The notes under the pieces were generated by a model. That model saw only the letters and a list, made by a program, of their open reading frames with translations, did not search any database and had not been told where the DNA came from. Of a stretch of 48,968 nt of DNA, positions 1 to 8,501 are shown piece by piece. The stretch spans positions 1-48,968 of the forward strand of contig NZ_SLUB01000032.1 of assembly GCF_004799755.1 (NCBI RefSeq). The letters run 5' to 3'. Each line of letters begins with the position of its first letter. Within the stretch, counting starts at the first letter, position 1. The stretch comes from Bacillus timonensis. GTDB lineage: Bacteria > Bacillota > Bacilli > Bacillales > Bacillaceae_L. Made by a program: the position numbers and the translations under genes.

Positions 1-29
1 ATTTTAATATATTATAAATATATAATATA

Positions 30-58
30 TTGCAATTTTCTAATAAGTTGTCTATACA
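30..58 (+). promoter_or_regulatory. sigma-A-type promoter of the NERD gene
   Basis: TTGCAA at 30-35 and TATACA at 53-58 are separated by 17 bases, in a very AT-rich stretch. A start site near 65 would leave a leader of about 70 bases before the proposed TTG start at 136. Confidence 0.5.
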
Positions 59-135
59 GCAATATGAAAAAATCAATTGTATGTACGGCGTGTAAGATTT
101 ACAATATTCTTGAATCTATGAAAGGAAGTGTTGTT

Positions 136-1050
136 TTGATTATTAAACCTCGTACTATCCCGGATGAATTGATACTATTACGATTGATCCGTGCCCGAAA
201 CAAAGTTTCCGAGAAAACGGAGAATCAAATCGTTTCGCTTGAAAAGGGGTATGATGGAGAAAAGATGTTTGACCAACGCATGATTAATCTCTCCCTCGAC
301 TGCCTCATCATTAATGACCTGCTATTCGAAACCAGTAATACTCATTATCAGATCGATTCACTCCTAATTACTCAACCAAAAATTCATATTTTTGAAGTGA
401 AAAATTATGAAGGGGACTACGTTCTCGATGGAGATTCTATGCGTATCCTTTCATCAGGTAAAGAGATTAAAAACCCGCTCCTTCAATTAAATCGAAGTGT
501 CTCTCTCTTTCGGCAATTCCTTCAACAGCAGAGGTTGAACTTTTCCGTCGAAGGCCACCTCGTATTCATTCATCCTGAATTTTACCTCTATAATGCTCCT
601 CCCGAATTACCGATTATTTTTCCTACTCAACTTGATCGCTTTCTTAAACAACTAAATACTCAATCATCGAAATTGATCGGAAAACATCAAGGACTTGCAA
701 ATAAGCTTTTGGCTTCGCATATTAAAGACTCGCCTTATTCACTGTTGCCAGAGTATAGCTATGATGAGATGGAGAAGGGGATTTTGTGTGGGAGGTGTGG
801 AGAAGGTTTTATGTTAAGTGTAGATCATCTTCATTACTTAACATGTGAAAAATGTAATTTCGCTGAAAATAAGGAAACTGCTATTTTAAGAAGTATAGAA
901 GAGTTTTCACTATTATTTCCGAACAAAAGAATTACAACAAATGCAATTTATGATTGGTGTAAGGTAATCAATTCAAAGAAAACAATCAGGAAATTGCTTC
1001 AAACAAATTTTAAGCATGTGCGTTTTGGAAATTCTTCATATTTTGAATGA
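136..1050 (+). CDS. NERD-domain protein with C-terminal zinc ribbon
   Basis: This is a 304-residue NERD (nuclease-related domain) protein, a PD-(D/E)XK-like fold thought to act on nucleic acid; the substrate is unknown. The N-terminus MIIKPRTIPDELILLRLI is typical of Bacillus NERD proteins. The likely core residues are E42, D74 (QIDSLLI) and E87/K89 (FEVKN). The C-terminal third has two CxxC pairs (CGRC, CEKC) that suggest a zinc ribbon. The reading frame is open from an ATG at 64, but I chose the TTG at 136 because AAAGGAAG lies 7 bases before it and the family N-terminus starts there. It is a single gene that runs into the repeat array. Confidence 0.82.
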   Translation: MIIKPRTIPDELILLRLIRARNKVSEKTENQIVSLEKGYDGEKMFDQRMINLSLDCLIINDLLFETSNTHYQIDSLLITQPKIHIFEVKNYEGDYVLDGDSMRILSSGKEIKNPLLQLNRSVSLFRQFLQQQRLNFSVEGHLVFIHPEFYLYNAPPELPIIFPTQLDRFLKQLNTQSSKLIGKHQGLANKLLASHIKDSPYSLLPEYSYDEMEKGILCGRCGEGFMLSVDHLHYLTCEKCNFAENKETAILRSIEEFSLLFPNKRITTNAIYDWCKVINSKKTIRKLLQTNFKHVRFGNSSYFE

Positions 1051-1114
1051 TTGTTGTTGGTTATAATCTTTTTATTGATTAATGTGGTGGTTAATAATTA
1101 TTTGGATGACTTCA

Positions 1115-1620
1115 GTTTCCTTTTTCTAGGTGAGCCAGGGCACTCCACAGCCTCTGGAAGGTTACTTGTTTCCTTTTTCTAGGAGAGCGTGGGCACTCCA
1201 CAACTTTTAGAGTGCCACCAGTTTCCTTTTTCTAGGAGAATGAGGGCACTCCACATCTTCTGGAGGGGCACTTGTTTCCTTTTTCTAGGAGACCAAGGGC
1301 ACTCCACATCTTCTGGAGGGGCACTTGTTTCCTTTTTCTAGGAGATTAGGGCACTCCACAACCTCTGGAGGGGCACTTGTTTCCTTTTTCTAGGAGACCA
1401 AGGACACTCTACAACCTCTGGAAGGTCACATATTTCCTTTTTCTAGGAGACCAAGGGCACTCCACAACCTCTGGAGGGTCACTTGTTTCCTTTTTCTAGG
1501 AGACCAAGGGCACTCCACAACTTTTAGAGTGCCACCAGTTTCCTTTTTCTAGGAGAGCAAGGGCACTCCACAACCTCTGGAGAGACACCAGTTTCCTTTT
1601 TCTAGGAGAACATGGGCACT
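1115..1620. repeat. Ten-copy 53-bp tandem repeat array
   Basis: Ten units begin with GTTTCCTTTTTCTAGG (one ATTTCC variant) at 1115, 1168, 1221, 1274, 1327, 1379, 1432, 1485, 1538 and 1591. The period is 53 bases, 52 once. The rest of each unit is also conserved: AGACCAAGGGCACTCCACAA followed by CCTCTGGAGG or CTTTTAGAG and then a TCACTT or GCCACCA end. Several units contain the inverted repeat GGCACTC...GAGTGCC and can form a hairpin. A period that is not a multiple of three argues against coding. The array fills the gap between two convergent genes. Confidence 0.93.
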
Positions 1621-1650
1621 CAATACAAAAACTATGTTTTCTAACCACAA

Positions 1651-1684
1651 AAAAACCCAGGCCACACCCATCCTGCGGTTAATA
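1651..1684 (-). terminator. Probable terminator of the yjaZ-like gene
   Basis: Directly after the minus-strand stop codon there is an imperfect stem (CGCAGG against CCTGGG around a GC-rich loop) followed by seven T on that strand. The stem has a mismatch, so this is only probable. Confidence 0.4.
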
Positions 1685-1686
1685 AA

Positions 1687-2460
1687 TCACAAATACTCCT
1701 TCACAAACTCTATTGAATCCAGCGCAAATATGTCCTTAATACGTAGTTTGTGAGATTCCAGATAGTTTCGGACTAAATAATAGCCCGCGCAATATCCAGC
1801 CATTTTCGGGTAAAATCCCTTACCGTACAAGAGATCGTTATGTTTTCTTTCATTTCTTTTCATGTTTCGATTCGGGATGATGAGTTGCTTTACTATTTTT
1901 CGGAGTTCTTCATCTGTGTAATATTTCGTCCAGCCCACTAAATTTGCGCTGCCACATTGCTCGCGGACCGCATTCTCGGCAATTCCCTCTAATATCACTG
2001 TATCCAAAAGTGTAAAGTTAGCTTCATTTTTTTGGAGTTTTTTCAAACGACATACATGATTGTATTCATGGGTTAAAACTGCTTTTATTTCAGATTGGGT
2101 ATTATGCGGTGAGAAAAAAAGAAATAATTTGTCCTTAAAGGCAAGGCCTGATTTCCCATTAAATTCCCGTTTAATTTTGGAGTTTGCTCCGTCAGCCGGG
2201 AAAACAAAAATCGGAACCTTTGGTCCGTTCCATTGTTTTTGTAAGACACCATATTCCTTTTCTACTGTTTCCCATACATTTTTCGGAAGTCTCTCAAGTA
2301 TGTTTTTAGAGGTTGACCTATACATTCCGTGCATCATTAGATATTCGAAAATATCGTGGGCAGTAGCCCCCTTGGGGAAAAAGCTAGTTAGTTTTTTACA
2401 AACTTCCATCGGATTTGCATGTGATTCCTTCAGCCATTGATCCGTACGTATTACTGCCAC
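1687..2460 (-). CDS. yjaZ: YjaZ-like DUF2268 putative zinc metalloprotease
   Basis: The product is a 257-residue soluble protein of the DUF2268 family, predicted to be a zinc-dependent protease. The motif HEYNH (H131, E132, H135) is the HExxH zinc site, and the downstream EGIAE glutamate is a plausible third ligand. Position next to fabF matches yjaZ of B. subtilis (about 261 residues). A frame start exists at ATG 2484, but the GTG at 2460 is preferred because AAAGGATGTGA, one base off the ideal ribosome site, sits just before it. A terminator separates it from fabF. Function in the cell is unknown. Confidence 0.8.
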   Translation of the reverse strand: MAVIRTDQWLKESHANPMEVCKKLTSFFPKGATAHDIFEYLMMHGMYRSTSKNILERLPKNVWETVEKEYGVLQKQWNGPKVPIFVFPADGANSKIKREFNGKSGLAFKDKLFLFFSPHNTQSEIKAVLTHEYNHVCRLKKLQKNEANFTLLDTVILEGIAENAVREQCGSANLVGWTKYYTDEELRKIVKQLIIPNRNMKRNERKHNDLLYGKGFYPKMAGYCAGYYLVRNYLESHKLRIKDIFALDSIEFVKEYL

Positions 2461-2510
2461 TTCATCACATCCTTTCACAGACACTTTATTGTATTCAAGT
2501 CCGCGAAAAA

Positions 2511-2537
2511 AGAGCCAGACCTTTTAAGTCTGACTCT
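2511..2537 (-). terminator. Terminator after fabF
   Basis: AGAGTCAGAC and GTCTGGCTCT pair across a seven-base loop on the minus strand and are followed by TTTTTTC. Confidence 0.8.
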
Positions 2538-2547
2538 TATCGATACA

Positions 2548-3786
2548 TTATTGATATTTTTTAAAAAGAATTGTTGCGTTGTGTCCACCGAAACCTAGAG
2601 AGTTACTTAGTGCGACATTTACTTCCTGCTTTCTTGCTTTATTAGGAACATAGTCTAAGTCACATTCTGGATCTGGTGTTTCATAATTAATCGTTGGTGG
2701 GATAATTCCTTCTTTAATCGCAAGAATTGAGAAGATCGCTTCGACACCACCAGCTGCTCCAAGCAAATGACCTGTCATTGATTTTGTTGAACTAATTGCA
2801 ACTTTATAAGCATGATCAGCAAAAACTTCTTTGATTGCTGCTGTTTCAAACTTATCATTGTAGTCCGTGCTCGTTCCGTGAGCATTGATGTAATCAACAT
2901 CACTTGGAGTAAGACCTGCATCTGCAATAGCTTGACGCATTGCGCGAGCTCCACCTTCTCCACCTGGTGCTGGAGCTGTGATATGGTGGGCATCACCAGT
3001 TGCTCCATAACCTACGATTTCTGCGTAAATATGAGCACCACGTGCTAATGCATGTTCTAGTTCTTCAAGAACAAGAATTCCAGCGCCCTCACCCATTACA
3101 AATCCGTCACGGTTTTTATCAAATGGACGGCTCGCTGTTTTTGGATCAGGGTTTAACGATAATGCTCTTGCCGAAACGAATCCTGCAAATGACATATTCG
3201 TTAATGGGGCTTCTGTTCCACCTGTGATCATGACATCCGCGTCACCGCGCTGGATCACTTTAAAAGCATCTCCAATTGAGTTCGTACCTGTTGCACATGC
3301 TGTTACGGTACATGTGTTAATTCCTTTTGCTCCAATTGCGATGGATACCTGGCCTGCTGCCATATCCGGAATCATCATTGGTACATAAAATGGGCTTACA
3401 CGTCGATAGCCTTTTTCCAAGAAAATCTTGTGCTGTTCTTCATGTGTTTCCATTCCGCCAATACCTGAACCAATCCATACTCCCACTCGTGGAGCAATTT
3501 CATCGGTGATCGTTAATTTAGCATCCTCAACAGCCATTAAAGAAGCAGCCATTGCATATTGTGTAAAGCGGTCCATACGACGTGATTCTTTTTTGTCCAT
3601 GTAATTTTCAGGATTAAAATCCTTTAATTCCGCCGCCACCTTTGCAGGTAAGCCTTCGATTTGAATTCTTGTTAATGGACCAATCCCTGAGACCCCATTT
3701 TTTGCGTTTTCCCAAGTTGTTTTCACATCATTGCCTAATGGCGATACTGTGCCTAATCCAGTAACTACTACACGTTTATTTTGCAT
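2548..3786 (-). CDS. fabF: Beta-ketoacyl-ACP synthase II
   Basis: FabF elongates acyl-ACP with malonyl-ACP in type II fatty acid synthesis in the cytoplasm. The 412-residue protein has the full thiolase fold. The catalytic Cys is C164 in TACATGTNS, and the two His are H303 ([11 protein letters not shown]) and H340 ([12 protein letters not shown]). The length is normal. AAGGAG lies 6 bases before the ATG. It follows fabH at a gap of 78 bases with no terminator seen, so the two genes form an operon, as in B. subtilis, and share the FapR-controlled promoter. Confidence 0.97.
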   Translation of the reverse strand: MQNKRVVVTGLGTVSPLGNDVKTTWENAKNGVSGIGPLTRIQIEGLPAKVAAELKDFNPENYMDKKESRRMDRFTQYAMAASLMAVEDAKLTITDEIAPRVGVWIGSGIGGMETHEEQHKIFLEKGYRRVSPFYVPMMIPDMAAGQVSIAIGAKGINTCTVTACATGTNSIGDAFKVIQRGDADVMITGGTEAPLTNMSFAGFVSARALSLNPDPKTASRPFDKNRDGFVMGEGAGILVLEELEHALARGAHIYAEIVGYGATGDAHHITAPAPGGEGGARAMRQAIADAGLTPSDVDYINAHGTSTDYNDKFETAAIKEVFADHAYKVAISSTKSMTGHLLGAAGGVEAIFSILAIKEGIIPPTINYETPDPECDLDYVPNKARKQEVNVALSNSLGFGGHNATILFKKYQ

Positions 3787-3864
3787 ACCTGTTCTCCTTC
3801 CAACCTATAAAAAATTCCTATCATGCGTTGCGATTAAGGATGTTTTGTAAGTAAAAGTTGTTCC

Positions 3865-4797
3865 TTAGCGTCCCCATCTGATACAGATGGCACCCCAAGT
3901 TAAACCTCCACCAAATCCTACCATTACTATTACGTCATCGTCTTTAATTTTTCCTGCTTGGATATCCTCAACAATTGAAATTGGGATTGATGCTGCAGAT
4001 GTATTTCCAAACTGGTCTACCGTTTTTGACATTTTTTCAACTGGAAGTTCAAGTCTTTCTCTTGAAGCTTCCATGATGCGAATATTGGCTTGGTGCGGGA
4101 TTAAGTAATCTACATCTTCTCGTTTTAATCCAGCTTTTTCAAGTACATGTACACTTGATTCGCCCATTTGTCTTACAGCAAATTTGAAAACCTCGCGGCC
4201 ATTCATAATGATGTGTTCGTCTTGGTAAAGATGTTTACCACCCGTACCGTCTGCACCTAATTCAAACGAAAGGATTCCTCTCCCTTCTGAAACTTCACCA
4301 AGGACAGCTGCGCCTGCTCCATCTCCGAATAATACGGCTGTGTTACGGTCGCTCCAGTCCACGATTTTTGAAAGTTTTTCAACACCTACTACTAATACAT
4401 GCTTATAAGTTCCCGTTTCAATGAATTGCTTACCTGTAATGATTCCGTACATAAAACCGGCACATGCTGCACTAATATCCATTGCAGCTGCGTTTTTTGC
4501 ACCAAGACGCTCTTGAATCATGCATGAAACAGATGGGAATGGATGGTCAGGCGTAACTGTAGCTACGATGATCATGTCCAACTCTTCTGCCGTGATTCCT
4601 GCATCTTCAATTGCTTTTCGCGCTGCTTCATAGGCCATATCAGATGTATTTGTATCATCATCAGCAATTCGACGTTCTTCTATTCCTGTTCTTGTTCGTA
4701 TCCATTCATCTGATGTATCTAGTATTTTTTCAAGATCCTGGTTTGTTACCACTCTTTCTGGTACGAATCGATTGATTCCGATTATTCCTACACCCAT
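3865..4797 (-). CDS. fabH: Beta-ketoacyl-ACP synthase III
   Basis: FabH starts fatty acid synthesis by condensing acyl-CoA with malonyl-ACP; in Bacillus it prefers branched primers. The 310-residue protein has the catalytic triad C112 ([10 protein letters not shown]), H235 (PHQANIR) and N265 (GNTSAAS). I start it at ATG 4797, 8 bases after AGGGAGA; the frame is open upstream to 4842, but this gives the family N-terminus [14 protein letters not shown] and the usual length. It is the first gene of fabH-fabF. A promoter with a FapR box lies upstream. Confidence 0.97.
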   Translation of the reverse strand: MGVGIIGINRFVPERVVTNQDLEKILDTSDEWIRTRTGIEERRIADDDTNTSDMAYEAARKAIEDAGITAEELDMIIVATVTPDHPFPSVSCMIQERLGAKNAAAMDISAACAGFMYGIITGKQFIETGTYKHVLVVGVEKLSKIVDWSDRNTAVLFGDGAGAAVLGEVSEGRGILSFELGADGTGGKHLYQDEHIIMNGREVFKFAVRQMGESSVHVLEKAGLKREDVDYLIPHQANIRIMEASRERLELPVEKMSKTVDQFGNTSAASIPISIVEDIQAGKIKDDDVIVMVGFGGGLTWGAICIRWGR

Positions 4798-4857
4798 ATA
4801 AACATCTCCCTTTTTTATGAGAAAAAACACGTTATATTTCAATTCTTATTATCAAAT

Positions 4858-4903
4858 CTTATGACTTGGTACTAATTTTAATTCATTTTTTTCATGATAT
4901 CAA
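4858..4903 (-). promoter_or_regulatory. fabH promoter with overlapping FapR operator
   Basis: On the minus strand TTGATA (4903-4898) and TAAAAT (4880-4875) are spaced by 17 bases. Starting inside the -10, ATTAGTACCAAGTCATAAG (4876-4858) matches the FapR inverted repeat, whose left half TTAGTACC is exact and whose right half is degenerate. FapR is the malonyl-CoA-sensing repressor of fabH-fabF in Bacillus, and this placement would block initiation. Confidence 0.82.
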
Positions 4904-5034
4904 CTATTTGGTTTTATTTTTTGTAAGATTCCACGTTTGCCTATTCTTATGCATGATACAGGCCTATCTCTTTTTTTACCTTTCTACATATGAATAGAGT
5001 AACAGAAATTTAAAATGTAAGTTGGTGATAAAAA

Positions 5035-5325
5035 ATGAGTAAAGAGCATGAGGATTTGGATGCGAAGCAAGAGGAATCCAAGGTGAAGCAAGAAAGTGAA
5101 CCTGAAACTTCCAAGATGGACCGGTTTGATCGTCTCATGTTTGGCCCTCGTCCAAGGAGAGATGAAAACAGAACACTAGAAAAAAATACGAAAGCAAACA
5201 AAACAGATGAAGTAGATTTTAATCAACTTATGGGCCAACTAGATGATATTATGACTTCTATTGGTAAAATTAAACCAGCGTTCAAAGACCTTTCCCCCTT
5301 TTTAAATTTTTTTAAAAAAAAGTAA
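5035..5325 (+). CDS. Small charged protein in the yjzB position
   Basis: This 96-residue protein has a very acidic and Lys/Glu-rich first half (about residues 1-25), then an Arg/Pro patch (FGPRPRRDENR) and a hydrophobic, helix-like tail ending LNFFKKK. It has no signal peptide and no membrane segment. It is transcribed divergently from fabH, where B. subtilis has the small gene yjzB, but I cannot claim homology. The upstream TAAGTTGGTGAT is a modest ribosome site. Function is unknown. Confidence 0.65.
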   Translation: MSKEHEDLDAKQEESKVKQESEPETSKMDRFDRLMFGPRPRRDENRTLEKNTKANKTDEVDFNQLMGQLDDIMTSIGKIKPAFKDLSPFLNFFKKK

Positions 5326-5326
5326 G

Positions 5327-5358
5327 AAGAAGCTATCACACCATGTGATAGCCTCTTC
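5327..5358. terminator. Shared convergent terminator
   Basis: GCTATCAC (5332-5339) pairs with GTGATAGC (5345-5352), extended by GAAG/CTTC flanks. It sits between the stop of the small plus-strand gene and the stop of med. The A-rich stretch before it serves the minus strand. Confidence 0.7.
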
Positions 5359-6314
5359 TATTTTGAAGGAAGATCCCCTGTTTTTTTATATTCTTCAATA
5401 TACCCTGTTAATTCTTTTATAAATTTTTGATCGACCTTTGGACTAAAGGTGCCCATAGAAATCACGTCATCCTGAAAATCAAAATAAAGGGTCCCAGATG
5501 CGAGCTCGCCCTCATTAAATTTATTTGTGACTAAAAGATAGAGTTGATCTATGTGCTGCACCGTACTAGTGTAGACTGTCTCTTTACCTAAGTCGGATTG
5601 GTCTGACACATAGCCAATTGCATAGAGGCCATCTTCTTTAAGCCTTTCTATTACAGGAACATTGTACCCATCTCCAGCAGGGTAAATAATATCTACTCCA
5701 TCAGCTATCATTTTTTCTGCTATTAATAGTGCCTTCTCATCGTCATCCCAGTTTTGAACATAGCCAATATCTACATCAACTTCATCATTTTGAAATAAAA
5801 CACCTTCATAAAATCCATTGATCTCAGGTTGCCATTCAAATGCCGCAATGATCCCGACTTTATTCGCTTCCGTCATTTCCCCAGCGACCATACCACCAAA
5901 AAAGCCCATGGCATGCCCTTTAAAGTTTAGGCTCGTAACATTCTCTTTTCTTGTATCTCCATTAAAAAAAACAAAATGGACGTCAGGGTATTCATCTGCA
6001 ATCTCATTAAAAATTTCAGCATATTCACTTCCATGACCAAATATCAAATTGACGCCTTTGTCGATAAATTCATCCACAGCTGCCCGTGTCGAAGTTTCCG
6101 AGGTAATTCCTTCTTTGTAAAAGATATCAACTTGAAATTTTGATTTTATTTGCAATAATCCCTTATATCCTTCAGTCCCCCATACCTGATCATCAATTGT
6201 ATCCGGTACGAGTAAGCCTACTTTTTTCACCCCAGTATTGTCATCTGTTTGTCCACAAGAAACAAGGATGGTTAATAGGAATAAGAGTGTTATCCACCTG
6301 AACGGCTTTTTCAT
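5358..6314 (-). CDS. med: Med, BMP-family substrate-binding lipoprotein
   Basis: The product is a 318-residue lipoprotein of the BMP (basic membrane protein) family and matches B. subtilis Med (317 residues), described as a positive regulator of competence gene comK. The N-terminus has a signal peptide ending in the lipobox LVSC. The body is a periplasmic-binding-protein fold beginning KKVGLLVPDTIDDQVWG. Start ATG 6314 follows GGAGGAG; the longer frame from 6350 would displace the signal peptide. In B. subtilis comZ follows med; here nothing like it lies between med and fabH. Confidence 0.85.
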   Translation of the reverse strand: MKKPFRWITLLFLLTILVSCGQTDDNTGVKKVGLLVPDTIDDQVWGTEGYKGLLQIKSKFQVDIFYKEGITSETSTRAAVDEFIDKGVNLIFGHGSEYAEIFNEIADEYPDVHFVFFNGDTRKENVTSLNFKGHAMGFFGGMVAGEMTEANKVGIIAAFEWQPEINGFYEGVLFQNDEVDVDIGYVQNWDDDEKALLIAEKMIADGVDIIYPAGDGYNVPVIERLKEDGLYAIGYVSDQSDLGKETVYTSTVQHIDQLYLLVTNKFNEGELASGTLYFDFQDDVISMGTFSPKVDQKFIKELTGYIEEYKKTGDLPSK

Positions 6315-6399
6315 TACTACAACTCCTCCAAAAACCAACAACAAAATCATCTACTTATATTTTATTGTACTTAATAGGAATTTGAAAGAAAAAAAAGGT

Positions 6400-6975
6400 C
6401 TAGCCATAAAAGTTTTGGAAAATCCACTCTTCGTGATCATTCTTTTTATTGATTGCCTCTTTTAACTCTTTATTTGAAAAATCGATGAACGTAAACAAAA
6501 ACTCGATATTTTTTGTTCGAACTTTTTGATGTTCACACAAGCTATTATTCATTTTAATTTTGGCATACCAGTTGTCGTCAAGTTCGTCTTCTAATTCATG
6601 CTTTGTATTCCTGCTAAACGTATGTGCAGATATTAAAATCAGCTTTGTTTTTGTATCATTACAGTATTCTAGCACCGATTGAAGGCTTTCACCTTTTTTT
6701 TCGTTACGTTCCGATGTCATAGGGTTATACCATGGGTAAATCACGGCATCTGATTGCATGAACATATTTTCGTTCCCTATTGCTTTTGCAGACTCAATAA
6801 ATTCAAAAAAAGCATTGCGCCCAATGCGCAGCATTTTATCCTCTTCAGGGCTATTTTCCTTTGGGGGTGCATCCACTCCAATCACATGGATTTCCTTATC
6901 AATCATTCTGCAACAGAGTCCATATCCTACAAACGAGAAAGCGTCGAATAGGATGACCTTTTTCACTTGTAACAT
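6400..6975 (-). CDS. yjaV: YjaV-like protein
   Basis: A 191-residue soluble protein in the position and size of B. subtilis yjaV. The start KKVILFDAFSFVGYGLCCRMI resembles the first strand and turn of a nucleotide-sugar epimerase or NAD-binding fold, but the glycine pattern is incomplete. A late stretch, TKLILISAHTFSR, fits the Ser of such folds. I would not assign an activity. It lies 85 bases upstream of med on the same strand and may be co-transcribed with it. Confidence 0.65.
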   Translation of the reverse strand: MLQVKKVILFDAFSFVGYGLCCRMIDKEIHVIGVDAPPKENSPEEDKMLRIGRNAFFEFIESAKAIGNENMFMQSDAVIYPWYNPMTSERNEKKGESLQSVLEYCNDTKTKLILISAHTFSRNTKHELEDELDDNWYAKIKMNNSLCEHQKVRTKNIEFLFTFIDFSNKELKEAINKKNDHEEWIFQNFYG

Positions 6976-7019
6976 CTCCTATACAATTTATTACAGTAAT
7001 CGTATGCTTGCTGACAAAT

Positions 7020-7058
7020 AAAAAGTCCCTATCCTAACAAAAGAAACAGAGACTTTTT
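7020..7058 (-). terminator. Terminator after yjaU
   Basis: AAAAAGTCTCTG pairs imperfectly with AGGGACTTTTT on the minus strand over the last codons and stop of yjaU, ending in a T run. Confidence 0.55.
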
Positions 7059-7788
7059 ATAATTCCTTTTCATTTTCTTTGAAGAAGCTTCCAATTGCGC
7101 GGCTGAATGCATAGGTATTTTCACTAATATGATAGCTTAATGTAACCATCTCATTTATGCCTTGGTTTGTCTTACTGTGTATTTCGGGAGTGTATGTTCT
7201 TTCATTTGTACTACGCCAAATTTTGATTGGGATATTTGTATGAAGTAATTTATTACTTGGTGCTAATTCTTCAATATTCGCTTCAACTTCCCTTTCGTCA
7301 AGTTGATAAGCATGAGCAATTTCTTTTATTAGTTTTTTATAGAAAAATTTATTTTTTCTTTCATTATCGATATGTGCCATTATATCCATGCAGGGATTAA
7401 GGAATGCCATAGAACGAATTTCATTATTTAGCTTTTTGCTTAACTGCATAGCTGTTAAAGCACCCATTCCTTCCGCCAGAATATGAATGCGTGTATTTAA
7501 AATTTCTCGTTTCATAATGATGTGGTAAAGCTGTGTGGCTAATTTAACGGAAGTTGGGTTTCCCCAGTTTGCACCGTATAAATTTGAATAAAATACTGTA
7601 TATCCTTCATCTTTTAGATATTCTAGGATTTGAGACCTTGCATAGTTCTGAATCCAAAAGCTTGAGTTCTCTTCTACAAAATTTGTTTTATCCCCAATGA
7701 TTAAAACAGCGAAGCCATTTGGACGTTTTGGCAAATGAAGAGCAGACCACTCCGTGTCGAGCTTAAAAAAAAGTTTGTTTTGTACCAT
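7057..7788 (-). CDS. yjaU: YjaU-like alpha/beta-hydrolase-type protein
   Basis: This 243-residue protein occupies the yjaU position of the B. subtilis order. It resembles an alpha/beta hydrolase: GFAVLIIGDKTNFVEENSSFW near the start and a segment IHILAEGMGALTAMQLSKKL that lines up with the nucleophile elbow. There the usual GxSxG reads AEGMGA, so the catalytic Ser is missing. It may therefore be a non-catalytic member. It has no signal peptide and is transcribed away from yjzD. Confidence 0.6.
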   Translation of the reverse strand: MVQNKLFFKLDTEWSALHLPKRPNGFAVLIIGDKTNFVEENSSFWIQNYARSQILEYLKDEGYTVFYSNLYGANWGNPTSVKLATQLYHIIMKREILNTRIHILAEGMGALTAMQLSKKLNNEIRSMAFLNPCMDIMAHIDNERKNKFFYKKLIKEIAHAYQLDEREVEANIEELAPSNKLLHTNIPIKIWRSTNERTYTPEIHSKTNQGINEMVTLSYHISENTYAFSRAIGSFFKENEKEL

Positions 7789-7940
7789 TTTTCCCTTCTC
7801 CTACTCCTAATTTTCGTCCTTCATGATTAGTGTATGTTGTGGTCATAAAGATGAAAGGGGGAAATGCCTACAAATATCTTTTCTATCAGATGTCAATTGT
7901 GGTAAACTAATTACAGATATTGTTTAATGAGGTGAAGATC

Positions 7941-8129
7941 TTGCGTTATTTTTGGACATTTTTTTGGACATTCCTGTTAATCCAAATGGCTTCATATGTA
8001 ATTGGATCGATGCAGGCAGCTACATATTCATTTAAAACAGCTTCAATCGTAGCTGTTATTGTGACAGGCTTAATCATTATTTTAGGTTCTGTTATTCCAA
8101 ATGAGCCTGTAGAGGAACCACATCATTAA
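7941..8129 (+). CDS. yjzD: YjzD, DUF2929 small membrane protein
   Basis: A 62-residue protein with two membrane segments: about 2-24 (FWTFFWTFLLIQMASYVIG) and 35-53 (IVAVIVTGLIIILGSVI), ending in an acidic, His-rich tail. It matches YjzD/DUF2929 in length and position. I chose the TTG at 7941 because GAGGTGA lies 6 bases before it; the ATG at 7920 would put that site inside the gene. Function is unknown. A strong terminator follows. Confidence 0.8.
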   Translation: MRYFWTFFWTFLLIQMASYVIGSMQAATYSFKTASIVAVIVTGLIIILGSVIPNEPVEEPHH

Positions 8130-8138
8130 TATGCAAAA

Positions 8139-8161
8139 AAAGACCCTAAAGGGTCTTTTTT
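8139..8161. terminator. Bidirectional terminator yjzD/yjzC
   Basis: AGACCC (8141-8146), loop TAAA, GGGTCT (8151-8156), flanked by A and T runs on both sides, so it works for the two convergent genes. Confidence 0.9.
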
Positions 8162-8166
8162 GTTAG

Positions 8167-8346
8167 TCACGGCTTTCTTTTATATGTCCATTTACGATTG
8201 TGGTTAGAGTTTTCTGGGAATGGGTCACCAGCATTTAATTTAACGCTTTTTGGATTTTTAACCATATCTCCTTGCTCGCCGATTTCTACATAAATCCCAT
8301 TATTTGGTGCTTTATGCCCTGCACGAAATTCATGACTTTGCCCCAT
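8167..8346 (-). CDS. yjzC: YjzC-family small protein
   Basis: A 59-residue basic, soluble protein beginning MGQSHEFRAGHKAPNNG and ending NRKWTYKRKP, recognised as the YjzC family of Bacillus. It starts at 8346, where AAAGGAGG lies 6 bases upstream; the open frame runs back to 8406 without a ribosome site. The function is not established. It is a stand-alone gene downstream of argF and separated from it by a hairpin. Confidence 0.85.
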   Translation of the reverse strand: MGQSHEFRAGHKAPNNGIYVEIGEQGDMVKNPKSVKLNAGDPFPENSNHNRKWTYKRKP

Positions 8347-8461
8347 CTTAATCCTCCTTTTGAATAGTACTTCAAGCTTACTATTCCCACTCATACTTAA
8401 ATTCATGTTAAAAAGCAGGTGTAGGATGAAAGGTCAGTTAGCATCCTGTAAATAATTAAAT

Positions 8462-8492
8462 GTGGGTCATGGGACCTGTCCCCTTGACCCAC
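8462..8492 (-). repeat. Hairpin GTGGGTCA/TGACCCAC after argF
   Basis: An 8-bp perfect inverted repeat encloses a second one (GGGAC/GTCCC). It lies 9 bases past the argF stop and may end the arginine operon, though the following AT stretch is not a clean U run. Such GGGACAGGTCCC-type hairpins occur repeatedly in Bacillus intergenic DNA. Confidence 0.6.
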
Positions 8493-8501
8493 GTTAGGTA
8501 T

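Noticed and set aside
1115-1620. CRISPR-like array
   Set aside because: The core recurs at 53 bases, but the stretches between are also near-identical, so there are no unique spacers; no cas genes are near.
2060-2440. Plus-strand open frame of 126 codons
   Set aside because: Complement of the yjaZ-like gene, without ribosome site or known domain.
5010-5201. Minus-strand frame as a candidate comZ
   Set aside because: Mirror of the small plus-strand gene; Ser/Phe-rich, unlike ComZ, and no ribosome site.
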